DNA of 64,000 nt from assembly GCA_030149475.1 (NCBI GenBank), contig JASBRL010000050.1:1-64000 (forward strand), read 5' to 3'. Origin of the DNA: Marinobacter sp. (lineage in GTDB: Bacteria > Pseudomonadota > Gammaproteobacteria > Pseudomonadales > Oleiphilaceae). This document shows positions 9,501 through 17,810 of this stretch, piece by piece. Below the pieces are notes generated by a model. That model did no database searches and was not told the origin of the DNA. It saw only the letters and a program-made list of their open reading frames with translations. Made by a program: the position numbers and the translations under genes. Numbering within the stretch: the stretch's first letter is position 1; the number at the start of each line of letters is the position of its first letter.

Positions 9501-9661
9501 TGATACCGTTATTGCTGGCGGATGGCATCGGCTCCAATGTTCAGCGACCGCTGGCGGTTGTTGTGGTTGGTGGACTGATTACGTCCACCTTGCTGACACT
9601 GGTGGTGTTGCCGACGATTTACCGGTGGTTCGCGGTCGAGCGTCGTGATGTCGAACTCTGA
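6554..9661 (+). CDS. Heavy-metal RND efflux pump (CzcA/CusA family)
   Basis: The 1035-residue inner-membrane pump has the RND layout: TM1 at about 13-30, a large periplasmic loop, TM2-6, a second loop and TM8-12. TM4 carries the proton-relay motif MMVDGAVVMIEN with D410 and E417, typical of the heavy-metal RND group rather than AcrB. The stretch EGTFQIRSTLPPG (564-576) aligns with the place where CusA has its first copper-ligand methionine, and no methionine is present. That argues against Cu(I)/Ag(I) and leaves divalent metals such as Co, Zn, Cd or Ni. Metal specificity cannot be settled from sequence alone. It is followed after 12 bp by a PII-like gene. Confidence 0.92.
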   Translation: MINALVNYALGNRLLVIVFVIGISLAGYFSFNKLPVDAFPDATPTMVQIFTTSPGLSPVDVETLISYPIEVSMYGIPALDRVQSTSIFGLSRVTVYFKDGTDVYFARRLVMERLAEAVRQIPAGMGEPELGPITTGLGRIMMYSLVEEDGANKYSLEEKRTIQDWIVKPQLRTVPGVTGVLSIGGYVKQYQVNIDARALQARDLTVADVRNAVVASNRNVGASFINRGGEEYIVRGYGWVSPGDEGLKDLREMLIAEREGTPVYLDDVADVSLGPAIRRGAEISSGEESVGGYIMKLIGTNTSQVLKDAEAKIAAINESLPEGLSIKPYYSQANLVDKAIGTVEKALLEGIVLVVIFLYLFLGNLRSTLIVVATLPLSVLVAFIGMRLAGLSANLMSLGGLAIGIGMMVDGAVVMIENIFRHLEERSAENISIIRLVGEAGREVARPIVFGIGIIIIVFLPLFTLQGVEGKLFSPMAYAISFALLGALLLALTVVPVLSSLLFKMGVSHTEPRLVRWLSAGYRPIVATVVRAPRLVMGVAVVLFLGSLTLFPFLGSEFVPTLREGTFQIRSTLPPGASLDSAISYSRRIQQVLTEFPEIAGSYARVGRAEVGGDPEPVNVVSTMVVLKPLDEWPKGVGYEQLQSQIAETVSKRIPGLANNISQPIQLRTDELLSGVQAQLVASIFGDDLDELGRIGKEVAALAKKVPGATDVRAQQMAGKNQIVIRPDRDALAQYGIRIDDVMNAVEIGIGGQNAGLVFDGVRRFEIFARLDEAFRGSIDAIRNMPMRGSNGEMIPLSRIASVESYVGPKKISRSNASRRLYVQMNVRGRDMGGVVADLQQRISQEVDMPPGYFVEFGGQFENQQRAMARLQIVVPITLGLIFLLLFSAFGSLRYASLIFLNVPFAITGGVVALFVSGLYLSVPAAVGFIAVFGVAVLNGVVMVSYINQLRDEGYDVMEAVKLGAERRLRPVLMTATVAILGLIPLLLADGIGSNVQRPLAVVVVGGLITSTLLTLVVLPTIYRWFAVERRDVEL

Positions 9662-9673
9662 GAGGGGAAAACT

Positions 9674-10006
9674 ATGTATGAAGTAAAGGCATATGTACGT
9701 GAGGTCATGGCTGAGCATGTGGTGGACGGGTTGAGCGAGTTGCCTGGAGTCTCCAGCGTTGCCGTCGTTCCGCTGACTGAGTTCGGGCACGCCCTTGGCG
9801 ATGAGAAAGGGCGCCTGACAAAAATCAGGATGGTAAAACTGGAGGTGGACGTGGCGGATGAGCCCTCTGCCTGGGAGGCTGTAAACATGATTCTCGCGAA
9901 AGCACGCACCGGCGAAGGGCACCCCGGCGACGGCAAAATACTGGTGTCCCGGCTGGTGCGGGCAGTTCGTATCAGTGACGGGGCGACTGACGAGGACGCG
10001 CTTTAG
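9674..10006 (+). CDS. PII-like signalling protein of a metal-efflux operon (PII-NG type)
   Basis: This 110-residue protein has the PII fold signature at its C-terminus (GDGKILVSRLVRAVRI, then GATDEDAL). The T-loop region (about 36-50) is short and lacks the Tyr51 uridylylation site of GlnB/GlnK. The B-loop has a two-residue insertion (TGEGHPGDGKI). It lies last in the CzcCBA-like operon behind a good GAGGGG ribosome site. PII homologues beside Cus/Czc pumps form a recognised but little-studied branch. A role in sensing a nucleotide or metal and gating the pump is inference. It is unlikely to control AmtB or GlnE, since no nitrogen gene is near. Confidence 0.8.
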   Translation: MYEVKAYVREVMAEHVVDGLSELPGVSSVAVVPLTEFGHALGDEKGRLTKIRMVKLEVDVADEPSAWEAVNMILAKARTGEGHPGDGKILVSRLVRAVRISDGATDEDAL

Positions 10007-10063
10007 GAAGCGCCTGGTCAGCCTCCGGGCCCCCGCTTTGGCGACTGGTCCGGAAACGGCGGT

Positions 10064-10267
10064 TCAATCCCGGTAAAAATACGGCACCAGCACCAGCCCG
10101 ATGCCCACCAGTGGCACCAGCCAGGTGCCGGAAATCAGGTAGGGGTAAACCAGCAACCCAAGGCCGGCGTAAAAGGCTCCGTTCCGTTTGCGCCGCTTGC
10201 CATACATCATGTAGGCCACGCCAATCGAGCCAAACAGCACACCCCAGATCAGAGTGGAGGCAGTCAT
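10064..10267 (-). CDS. Small membrane protein
   Basis: The 67-residue product has two or three hydrophobic segments (TLIWGVLFGSIGVAYMMYG; GLGLLVYPYLISGTWLVPLVGIGLVLVPYF) separated by a basic stretch KRRKR, which would face the cytoplasm. The ATG at 10267 with AGGAAG 8 nt upstream is preferred over the TTG at 10306 that overlaps the SpoVR stop. It lies just downstream of the prkA-yeaH-spoVR operon on the same strand and may belong to it. Short proteins like this are common in marine gammaproteobacteria; I know no firm function. Confidence 0.7.
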   Translation of the reverse strand: MTASTLIWGVLFGSIGVAYMMYGKRRKRNGAFYAGLGLLVYPYLISGTWLVPLVGIGLVLVPYFYRD

Positions 10268-10302
10268 CACAGGCTTCCTGTCAGTATTATCCGGATAGTG
10301 GG

Positions 10303-11865
10303 TCAACCCCGGGTGCCACTGGCGTCGCCATCCATGGGCCGGGGCGGACAGTGGAATTCCTCGACCACGGTATCACCTTCGACACTTTCAAGGTGTACGT
10401 CAAAGCCCCAGAGGCGGTTTACGTGGCGTAGTACCTCGTTACTGGAATCGCCCATGGGGATGCCGTCGACCGGTATGTGTCGCAGGGTCAGTGAGCGGTC
10501 ACCCCGCAGGTCGACATGCCAGACCTGCAGGTTGGGCTCACGGTAGCTGAGATTGTATTGCCGCGCGAGTTTCTCCCGCAGGCTGCGATAGCCCATTTCA
10601 TCATGAATGGCGGTAATCCGGTATACCTCTTCGTTGTCGTCATCGGCAATGGCAAACAGCTTGAGGTCCCGCATCACTTTGGGTGACAGGAACTGCAGAA
10701 TAAAGCTCTCATCCTTGAAGTTGCGCATCGCAAAATGCAGCGTCTCCACCCAGTTTGACCCGGCGATGTCGGGGAACCACTCTTTGTCTTCATCGGTCGG
10801 TGCCTCGCAGATCCGGCGCAGGTCGGTGAACATCGAAAAACCCAGCGTGTAGGGGTTGATACCCGAATACCAGGGACTGTTGAACGGTGGTTGATAAACG
10901 ACCGCCGTGTGGCTCTGGAGAAATTCCAGCATGAATCCGTCGGTCACAAGCCCCTTCTCATACATCCGGTGCAACAGGGTGTAATGCCAGAAAGTCGCCC
11001 AGCCCTCGTTCATTACCTGAGTCTGACGCTGGGGGTAGAAATATTGCGCCAGTTTGCGGACGATGCGGATAATTTCCCGCTGCCAGGTCTCCAGCAGGGG
11101 CGCATTCTTTTCAATGAAGTACAGCAGGTTTTCCTGCGGTTCAGGGGGATAACGCTCCTGGCGGCGGGTCTGTTCGTCGTCGTTTCCCATTTTGGGGATG
11201 GTGCGCCAGAGGTCGTTGAGCTGCTGCTGCAGGTACGCTTCCCGGTCTTTCTGACGGCGCTGCTCTTCCGCTGCTGAAATGGGTGAGGGACGCTTGTAAC
11301 GGTCAACGCCATAATTCATCAGTGCGTGACAGGAATCCAGAATCTGTTCCACCGCGTCAACGCCATAACGTTCCTCGCATTCGGCGACGTAATTGCGCGC
11401 AAACACCAGATAATCGATGATCGCGCTGGCGTCGGTCCAGGTCCGGAACAGGTAGTTGCTCTTGAAGAAGGAATTGTGTCCGTAGCAGGCGTGAGCAATG
11501 ACCAGCGCCTGCATCGGCAGGGTGTTCTCTTCCATCAGATAGGCGATACAGGGGTTGGAGTTGATCACGATCTCGTAGGCCAGGCCCATCTGCCCGCGCT
11601 GGTAGCCCTTCGAAGTGTTCAGGAACTGCTTGCCAAACGACCAGTGGTGATAGCCAACCGGCATGCCCACCGAACTGTAGGCATCCATCATCTGTTCGGC
11701 ACTGATCACCTCGACCTGGTTGGGGTAGGTGTCCAGACCGAACTCCGCTGCGCACTTGGCGATTTCATCGTCGTAGCGCTGAATCAGCTCAAACGTCCAT
11801 TCCGATCCGGTAGAAACCGGTTCGACGATCTTTTTTTCAGCCGGATTGTCCAGGGTTCCCGTCAT
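10303..11865 (-). CDS. SpoVR family protein (YcgB)
   Basis: The 520-residue protein begins with the family hallmark of acidic and aromatic residues ([28 protein letters not shown] in part) and has the conserved [11 protein letters not shown] and [11 protein letters not shown] motifs. The last two resemble histidine/glutamate metal-site motifs. The family is named for the Bacillus spore-cortex protein; in non-sporulating bacteria it is co-expressed with PrkA and YeaH in stationary phase and stress. The start codon overlaps the yeaH stop by 4 bp (ATGA), so translation is coupled. Biochemical activity is not established. Confidence 0.93.
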   Translation of the reverse strand: MTGTLDNPAEKKIVEPVSTGSEWTFELIQRYDDEIAKCAAEFGLDTYPNQVEVISAEQMMDAYSSVGMPVGYHHWSFGKQFLNTSKGYQRGQMGLAYEIVINSNPCIAYLMEENTLPMQALVIAHACYGHNSFFKSNYLFRTWTDASAIIDYLVFARNYVAECEERYGVDAVEQILDSCHALMNYGVDRYKRPSPISAAEEQRRQKDREAYLQQQLNDLWRTIPKMGNDDEQTRRQERYPPEPQENLLYFIEKNAPLLETWQREIIRIVRKLAQYFYPQRQTQVMNEGWATFWHYTLLHRMYEKGLVTDGFMLEFLQSHTAVVYQPPFNSPWYSGINPYTLGFSMFTDLRRICEAPTDEDKEWFPDIAGSNWVETLHFAMRNFKDESFILQFLSPKVMRDLKLFAIADDDNEEVYRITAIHDEMGYRSLREKLARQYNLSYREPNLQVWHVDLRGDRSLTLRHIPVDGIPMGDSSNEVLRHVNRLWGFDVHLESVEGDTVVEEFHCPPRPMDGDASGTRG

Positions 11866-13154
11866 GCTGCTTTCCTCTCGAATAGCTGTCGGAAGACCGG
11901 GTAAATGGCGCCGGCATCGGCGATTTGCTGCATGGCAAACGTGTTGGGGTTGGTGGCCAGAATTTTCTCATACTCATACCAGAGCATCTGATGATCCTGG
12001 GGGGTGATTTCGACATAGGCGTAATACTGCACCAGCGGCAGGATCTGGTCCGCCAGGATTTTACCGCACACCGGCGAGTCGTCGTTCCAGTTGTCGCCAT
12101 CAGACGCCTGCGCGGCATAGATATTCCATTCTTCCGGCGAATAGCGGGACTCGATGATCTTGTGCATCAGTTTCAGGGCGCTGGATACGATGGTGCCGCC
12201 AGTTTCCCGGGAGTAGAAGAACTCTTCCTCATCCACTTCCTTGGCACTGGTGTGGTGACGGATGAACACCACATCGATCTTCTTGTAGTTTTTCTTGAGA
12301 AACAGATAGAGCAGGATGAAGAAGCGCTTGGCAATATCCTTGTGGGTCTGGGTCATGGACCCGGACACGTCCATCAGGCAGAACATGACGGCACTGGTGG
12401 CCGGTTGGGGCTGTTTGACGTGTTGTCGGTAACGGAGATCGATTTCGTCGATCCACGGAATGCGGCGGATATTGGCCTTGAGGCGGGCCACCTCCTCTTC
12501 CAGTGCCTTGATCTGATCGTCGTGACTGAACGCGGCATCCAGATCCGCCGGCGCCGACTTGAGGGCCGCGAGCTGTTCCTGAAGCTCCCGCAGTTTGCGC
12601 TTGCGGGCCCCGCCGAGACTGAGGCGGCGGGCGTGGGCGCCGCGCAGGGAACGCACGACATCCAGCTTCGATGGAATGCCCTGGGTACTGAAGCCGGACC
12701 GCACGTACTTGAAGGCTTCGGTGTCTTTGAGCTTTTTGCGGGCCAGATTGGGAAGCGCGAGGTCGTCGAACAGGAAATCGAGGAATTCCTCCTGGGTGAT
12801 CTGGAACGCAAATTCGTCCATGCCCTCGCCGTCGGGGCTGGCCTGACCTTGTCCCTGGCCACCTTCTCCACCCTGAGGCTTGGGCAGGGTGTCGCCGGCC
12901 ACGAATTCCTGGTTGCCGGGATGAACCATCTCCCGCTTGCCACCCTGGCCGTGATGGAAAACTGGCTCTTCGATATCCCGGGAGGGGATGCTGACATTCT
13001 CGCCCCGCTCGATATCGGTAATCGACCGGCGATGAACGGCCTCCGACACGGCTTTTTTGATGTGATGGCGGTACCGGCGCAGAAAGCGCTCCCGGTTGAC
13101 TGCGCTTTTGTTTTTGCCATTCAGTCGGCGATCGACAATGTGGGTCATGCCCAT
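11862..13154 (-). CDS. yeaH: YeaH/YhbH family protein (UPF0229)
   Basis: The 430-residue protein opens with the family signature [22 protein letters not shown] and contains a von Willebrand A-like domain in its C-terminal half ([13 protein letters not shown], an intact MIDAS-type DxSxS). A proline/glycine/glutamine-rich linker lies at about 75-105. The ATG at 13154 is chosen because GGAG lies 7 nt upstream; the next ATG, 6 nt later, is also possible. It sits between prkA and spoVR, the same order as in E. coli-like yeaGH loci. It probably acts with the PrkA kinase in a stress response; the partner is not shown by sequence. Confidence 0.92.
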   Translation of the reverse strand: MGMTHIVDRRLNGKNKSAVNRERFLRRYRHHIKKAVSEAVHRRSITDIERGENVSIPSRDIEEPVFHHGQGGKREMVHPGNQEFVAGDTLPKPQGGEGGQGQGQASPDGEGMDEFAFQITQEEFLDFLFDDLALPNLARKKLKDTEAFKYVRSGFSTQGIPSKLDVVRSLRGAHARRLSLGGARKRKLRELQEQLAALKSAPADLDAAFSHDDQIKALEEEVARLKANIRRIPWIDEIDLRYRQHVKQPQPATSAVMFCLMDVSGSMTQTHKDIAKRFFILLYLFLKKNYKKIDVVFIRHHTSAKEVDEEEFFYSRETGGTIVSSALKLMHKIIESRYSPEEWNIYAAQASDGDNWNDDSPVCGKILADQILPLVQYYAYVEITPQDHQMLWYEYEKILATNPNTFAMQQIADAGAIYPVFRQLFERKAA

Positions 13155-13337
13155 AGGTTTGCTCCAATTCAGCACTAAACCGCTCTTTGTCTCGGCCTGA
13201 TGACCAGATTCCGCACGGAGCGGGTTACGGTCATGGACAAGCCCGGCGGCACCAGACCGTCGGGCTGCGCCGCCACACGCCTTTTTCGGAATCGGCGGGT
13301 GGCATCCCGGCCAGGAACCTCTCGTCCGGGTGCGACG

Positions 13338-15260
13338 TCAGTGCGACTTGCGTACCCGCAGGTACCACTCGGCCAGCAGCCGGACCTGCTTCTCGGTGTA
13401 GCCTCGATCGACCATCCTCTCGACGAATTGCTTGTGTTTTTTCTGGTCTTCCTGACTGGCTTTCGGGTTAAAGGAAATCACCGGCAGCAGGTCCTCGGTA
13501 TTGGAGAACATCTTCTTCTCAATCACCGCCCGGAGCTTTTCATAGCTCAGCCAGGACGGGTTGCGACCCTGGTTATTGGCCCGCGCCCGCAGGACAAAGT
13601 TGACGACTTCGTTACGGAAGTCCTTGGGGTTGCTGATGCCGGCCGGCTTCTCGATTTTTTCCAGCTCATCGTTGATCGAGCCACGGTCGAGGATTTCGCC
13701 GGTTTCCGGGTCGCGGTATTCCTGATCCTGAATCCAGAAATCGGCATAGGTCACATAGCGATCAAACAGGTTCTGCCCGTACTCGCTGTAACTTTCCAGA
13801 TAGGCTGTCTGGATTTCCTTGCCGATAAACTCGACGTAGTGGGGGGCCAGGAATTCCTTGATGTAGCGCAGGTACCGTTCCTGAACCTCGGCCGGGAACT
13901 GCTCCTGCTCGATCTGTTTTTCGAGCACGTACAGCAGGTGTACCGGGTTGGCGGCAATTTCCTGAGTGTCAAAGTTGAACACCTTGGAGAGGATTTTGAA
14001 GGCAAATCGGGTGGACAGGCCATCCATGCCTTCGTTAACGCCTGCCGAGTCCCGGTATTCCTGAATCGACTTGGCCTTGGGATCGGTGTCCTTGATGTTC
14101 TGGCCGTCATAGACCCGCATTTTCGAGAAGACGCTGGAATTCTCCGGCTCCTTGATGCGTGAAAGAATCGAGAACTGAGCCAGCATACTCAGGGTATCCG
14201 GTGCGCAGGGCGCTCCGTGCAGCGAACTGTTGCGCAGCAACTTGCGGTAAATATCAATTTCTTCGGTGACTCGCACACAGTAAGGCACTTTGACGATGTA
14301 GACCCGGTCGAGGAAGGCCTCGTTGTGCTTGTTGTTGCGGAAGGTCTGCCATTCGGATTCGTTGGAATGGGCCAGCACAATACCGTCGAAAGGCACCGAC
14401 CCCATGCCCTCGGTGGTGTTGTAGTTGCCCTCCTGGGTGGCGGTCAGCAGAGGATGCAGCACCTTGATCGGGGCCTTGAACATCTCCACGAACTCCATCA
14501 GGCCCTGGTTGGCCTTGCTGAGCCCGCCGCTGAAGCTGTAGGCGTCGGGATCATCCTGGGAGTAGTCCTCCAGCATACGGATGTTGACCTTACCCACCAA
14601 AGCGGAAATGTCCTGGTTGTTGTCGTCGCCGGGCTCGGTTTTGGACACTGCAATCTGGTCAAGTACTGACGGGTAACGTTTGACCACCCGGAACTGGCTG
14701 ATATCGCCACCGAATTCGTGCAGGCGCTTAACCGCCCAGGGCGACATGATGGGCTTCAGGTAGCGCCGCTCAATGCCAAACTCTTCCTCCAGAATGGCGC
14801 CGTCCTCGTCCACGTCGAACAGGCCCAGCGGCGATTCGTTCACTGGCGATCCCTTGATCGTATAGAAGGGTACTTTCTGCATCAACTGCTTGAGTTTCTC
14901 GGCGAGGGAGGATTTGCCGCCTCCGACCGGCCCCAGCAGGTACAGGATCTGTTTTTTCTCTTCGAGGCCCTGGGCGGCGTGGCGGAAGAATGCCACGATG
15001 TTTTCAACGGCGTCTTCCATACCGTAAAATTCGGCAAACTCCGGATAACGCTTGATCACCTTGTTGGAAAAAATGCGAGAGAGCCGGGAGTCCCGTGAGG
15101 TATCAACCAGCTCCGGTTCTCCGATGGCCATGAGAAGCCGCTCTGCGGCAGAGGCATAGGCAGATGGGTCCTGTTTGCAGATCTCCAGGTATTCCTCCAG
15201 GGAAAACTCTTCCTCCTGTGTTGATTCATACCGGTTTTTGAAATGCTGCAGAATGCTCAT
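13338..15260 (-). CDS. yeaG: PrkA family serine protein kinase / AAA+ protein (YeaG)
   Basis: The 640-residue protein has an AAA+ domain with a Walker A motif LGPVGGGKSS at about 109-118 and the conserved PrkA C-terminal kinase-like region. Family hallmarks such as YRDSAGVNEGMDGLSTRFAFKIL are present. PrkA of Bacillus and YeaG of E. coli are linked to sporulation/stationary phase and nitrogen stress. It is the first gene of the prkA-yeaH-spoVR operon, with a strong GAGGGG site before the ATG. About 180 bp separate it from yeaH. The upstream region is shared with the divergent osmoprotectant operon. Confidence 0.94.
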   Translation of the reverse strand: MSILQHFKNRYESTQEEEFSLEEYLEICKQDPSAYASAAERLLMAIGEPELVDTSRDSRLSRIFSNKVIKRYPEFAEFYGMEDAVENIVAFFRHAAQGLEEKKQILYLLGPVGGGKSSLAEKLKQLMQKVPFYTIKGSPVNESPLGLFDVDEDGAILEEEFGIERRYLKPIMSPWAVKRLHEFGGDISQFRVVKRYPSVLDQIAVSKTEPGDDNNQDISALVGKVNIRMLEDYSQDDPDAYSFSGGLSKANQGLMEFVEMFKAPIKVLHPLLTATQEGNYNTTEGMGSVPFDGIVLAHSNESEWQTFRNNKHNEAFLDRVYIVKVPYCVRVTEEIDIYRKLLRNSSLHGAPCAPDTLSMLAQFSILSRIKEPENSSVFSKMRVYDGQNIKDTDPKAKSIQEYRDSAGVNEGMDGLSTRFAFKILSKVFNFDTQEIAANPVHLLYVLEKQIEQEQFPAEVQERYLRYIKEFLAPHYVEFIGKEIQTAYLESYSEYGQNLFDRYVTYADFWIQDQEYRDPETGEILDRGSINDELEKIEKPAGISNPKDFRNEVVNFVLRARANNQGRNPSWLSYEKLRAVIEKKMFSNTEDLLPVISFNPKASQEDQKKHKQFVERMVDRGYTEKQVRLLAEWYLRVRKSH

Positions 15261-15719
15261 ATTAACCCCTCGCTCGCTGCTTGATCAGCTGTGGTTCACG
15301 CAAAATCCCCGATCAGTCCGGATCGCCAGTGGCGGCAATTCAGTCGTTGGTTGGATGGGTGGCCAGAAATCTGCGGGATCGCTCGATAAATGACCGGGTT
15401 CTCAAGCCGGATACGCCCGCATCAGCTCTTCGGTTCTGGTGTGAAACGTCTGGTTAATTAACCACCTTTTTCACAAATTCAGCTTAGTTCAGTCATCGTA
15501 ACTTGGACAGTGACAACTCTGTTTTGTTTCGTGACAGTTGTGACAATTGCGCGTCTGGGCTTATTCGGGCTTGTCTTCTCAGGGCCCTGCAATAAACTCG
15601 GACTTCAGGCGGTACTGGTCAATCCACCTATGTGTCATGCCACGTCCGGAGGGGCCTGGGGACTGATCCGTGCTGGCCAAACAGGTTGGCGTATTTTGGC
15701 GCCGGCACGAACCGGGAGA
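15261..15719. other. Divergent promoter region prkA / osmF
   Basis: About 460 bp without a supported gene. The in-frame upstream extension of the substrate-binding protein ORF (15510-15719) looks non-coding, because the signal peptide begins only at 15720. The region carries a perfect 14-bp palindrome, TGGTTAATTAACCA, at 15451-15464. Confidence 0.55.
15451..15464. promoter_or_regulatory. Perfect 14-bp palindrome between divergent operons
   Basis: TGGTTAATTAACCA is fully self-complementary. It lies about 190 bp upstream of prkA and 255 bp upstream of osmF. It could be an operator; no regulator is assigned. Confidence 0.3.
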
Positions 15720-16655
15720 ATGTCTGTGTATTACTGTTTGTTAACGCGTCGAGTGTTCCAGGGCCTGGCGATTCTGATTCTGTTGCTGTCTGCCGGTCTG
15801 GCCCGGGCCGCCGATCCGGTGGTGGTGTCCTCTAAAATCGATACTGAAGGATCGGTTCTGGGGCAGATGATTCTGCAGAGTCTGCAACGTGCCGGAATTC
15901 CGGTGGAAAACCGCATCCAGCTGGGTGGTACCAGCATTGTGCGCAAGGCCATCATTGCCGGTGAAATCGATATTTATCCCGAATACACCGGCAATGCCGC
16001 CTTCTTCTACGATCAGGCTGACAGTCCGGTCTGGAAAAACGCCGATCAGGCCTATGCAAAAGCCAGAACGCTCGACCGGGATGCCCATAACATCGTGTGG
16101 CTGAAGCCGGCCGATGCCAACAACACCTGGGCAATGAGCGTGCGGGGCGACCTGGCCCGCGCCAAAGGCCTGGAAACCCTGGGCGATCTGGCCGGTTACA
16201 TCAACGGCGGCGGTCAGTTCCGCTTTGCCGCGAGTGCCGAGTTTGTTGACTCGGCCAGCGCCTTGCCCGCGTTTCAGAAAGCCTATGGCTTCAAACTGTC
16301 GTCCGACCAGTTGCTGATCCTCTCCGGTGGTAACACGGCAGCGACGCTGCGCGCTGCGGCGCTGAACAGTAATGACGTGAACGGCGCGATGACTTACGGT
16401 ACTGACGGAGGTCTTAAAGCGCTGGATCTCAAGGTAATGCGTGACACCAAAGGGGTGCAGCCGGTCTATCAACCCGCGCCCATCGTCCGTGGCGCTGTCC
16501 TGAAAGAGTATCCGAAAATTCCACAGATCCTGGCGCCGGTGTTTGCCGCGTTGGATCTGGAAACCCTGCAGCGACTCAACGGTGAGGTGGCGGTCAATGG
16601 CGCACCGCCGGCACAGGTCGCCAAAGACTTTCTGGACGGACTGACCGGAGACTGA
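15720..16655 (+). CDS. osmF: Osmoprotectant ABC transporter substrate-binding protein (OsmF/YehZ-like)
   Basis: The 311-residue periplasmic binding protein has a signal peptide ending at LARAA and the glycine betaine/choline-binding domain (KIDTEGSVLGQMILQSLQ, EIDIYPEYTGNAAFFY). The track ORF begins at 15510, but the ATG at 15720 is preferred because GGGAGA precedes it and a normal signal peptide starts there. It is first of four genes in the order binding protein, permease, ATPase, permease, as in the E. coli osmF-yehYXW operon. The E. coli system is a low-affinity, stationary-phase transporter, so the true ligand may not be betaine. Confidence 0.9.
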   Translation: MSVYYCLLTRRVFQGLAILILLLSAGLARAADPVVVSSKIDTEGSVLGQMILQSLQRAGIPVENRIQLGGTSIVRKAIIAGEIDIYPEYTGNAAFFYDQADSPVWKNADQAYAKARTLDRDAHNIVWLKPADANNTWAMSVRGDLARAKGLETLGDLAGYINGGGQFRFAASAEFVDSASALPAFQKAYGFKLSSDQLLILSGGNTAATLRAAALNSNDVNGAMTYGTDGGLKALDLKVMRDTKGVQPVYQPAPIVRGAVLKEYPKIPQILAPVFAALDLETLQRLNGEVAVNGAPPAQVAKDFLDGLTGD

Positions 16656-17810
16656 ATGTTCTCTTCACCCAACCGCGTGATTGTCGTGTTGGGAGCGCTC
16701 ACGCTGACCCTGGCGTGGGTGCTCGATTTTGGCGTGATCCAGCCGAACCGTATCGTTGCGGGCACCGGCTATGGTCTTGGCGAGGCACTGGGGCTGGTGG
16801 CCAGCGTCACGTTCAGTGTCGGCATGGTGATGATCCTGGGGCTGGGCGCGGTCGCCAGCCGGTTTCGCTACAGCCTGCTGACCGCCGGCCTGCTGCTGTT
16901 ACTGCTCGTATTACCCTGGGGCCTGGCGTTGTTTGCCGAGCGTCAACTGCCCGGCAGTTCGACGTATGCCCGCACCGCAATGGGGGCCGGCTTCTGGTGT
17001 CTGCTGTTCCTGCCGGCCCTGATGTTGGGGGAATGCCTGCAGCGTCTGCGTGCGGGGCGCGGCCTGGCACTGATCCTGCTGGCGCTGGTCCTTACATCCT
17101 GGACTCTGGCAGTGACCTCGGGCGACATCGACAGCCTGTCAATATTGAAGGAATACGCCGCCCGTCCCGATCAGTTCCGGGCGGCGTTGTCCGATCACCT
17201 CGCGCTGGCTCTGAGCGCGGTGGCCATCAGCCTGGTCCTGGCGTTTGTCCTCGCCCTGATGATGGTTCGACGAGTGTCCTGGCGCCGCCCTGTCTTCGGC
17301 GTGGTCAGTTTTCTTCAGACCGTTCCCAGCCTGGCCCTGTTCGGGTTGCTGATTGCTCCGTTGAGCGCCCTGTCGGCCACCTTTCCGCTGCTGCAGCAAC
17401 TGGGTATCCAGGGCATCGGCTGGGCACCGGCCCTGCTGGCCCTTATTGCGTACAGTCTGCTGCCGATGGTTCGCAATACCTTCGTGGCGCTGACCGATGT
17501 GCCGCCGACATTGCTGGAGGCCGGTGAGGGCATGGGGATGAACGCCCGCCAGCTGTTCTTCCGGGTCAAACTGCCGCTGGCGATGCCGGTGATTCTGGAG
17601 GGTATCCGGGTGACCATCATCCAGGCGATTGGCCTTACGGCGGTGGCCGCGCTGATCGGCGCCGGTGGGTTCGGGACATTCATTTTTCAGGGGCTCGGGC
17701 AGGCCGCGATGGATCTGGTTTTACTGGGTGCACTGCCAACCGTGCTGCTGGCACTGGTGGCTGATGCGGTGCTGTCGGCTTTGGCCTCCACGATGAGGAG
17801 TGCGCCATGA
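16656..17810 (+). CDS. yehY: Osmoprotectant ABC permease (YehY-like)
   Basis: The 384-residue inner-membrane protein has about five N-terminal hydrophobic helices that precede the usual permease domain. The permease domain carries the EAA-type coupling motif (EAGEGMGMNARQLFFRVKLPLAMPVIL in part), which contacts the ATPase. The long N-terminal membrane extension matches YehY rather than the shorter YehW. It starts immediately after the binding-protein stop and overlaps the ATPase start by 4 bp. It forms the translocation pore with the second permease. Confidence 0.9.
   Translation: MFSSPNRVIVVLGALTLTLAWVLDFGVIQPNRIVAGTGYGLGEALGLVASVTFSVGMVMILGLGAVASRFRYSLLTAGLLLLLLVLPWGLALFAERQLPGSSTYARTAMGAGFWCLLFLPALMLGECLQRLRAGRGLALILLALVLTSWTLAVTSGDIDSLSILKEYAARPDQFRAALSDHLALALSAVAISLVLAFVLALMMVRRVSWRRPVFGVVSFLQTVPSLALFGLLIAPLSALSATFPLLQQLGIQGIGWAPALLALIAYSLLPMVRNTFVALTDVPPTLLEAGEGMGMNARQLFFRVKLPLAMPVILEGIRVTIIQAIGLTAVAALIGAGGFGTFIFQGLGQAAMDLVLLGALPTVLLALVADAVLSALASTMRSAP

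Noticed and set aside
11925-13178. 417-residue plus-strand ORF
   Set aside because: It lies wholly antisense to yeaH, whose protein has clear family motifs; the antisense product shows none.
13200-14162. 320-residue plus-strand ORF
   Set aside because: Antisense to prkA; no family similarity and no ribosome site.
15510-15719. N-terminal 70-residue extension of the OsmF-like protein
   Set aside because: It would place a signal peptide in the middle of the protein; the ATG at 15720 has a proper site and signal sequence.
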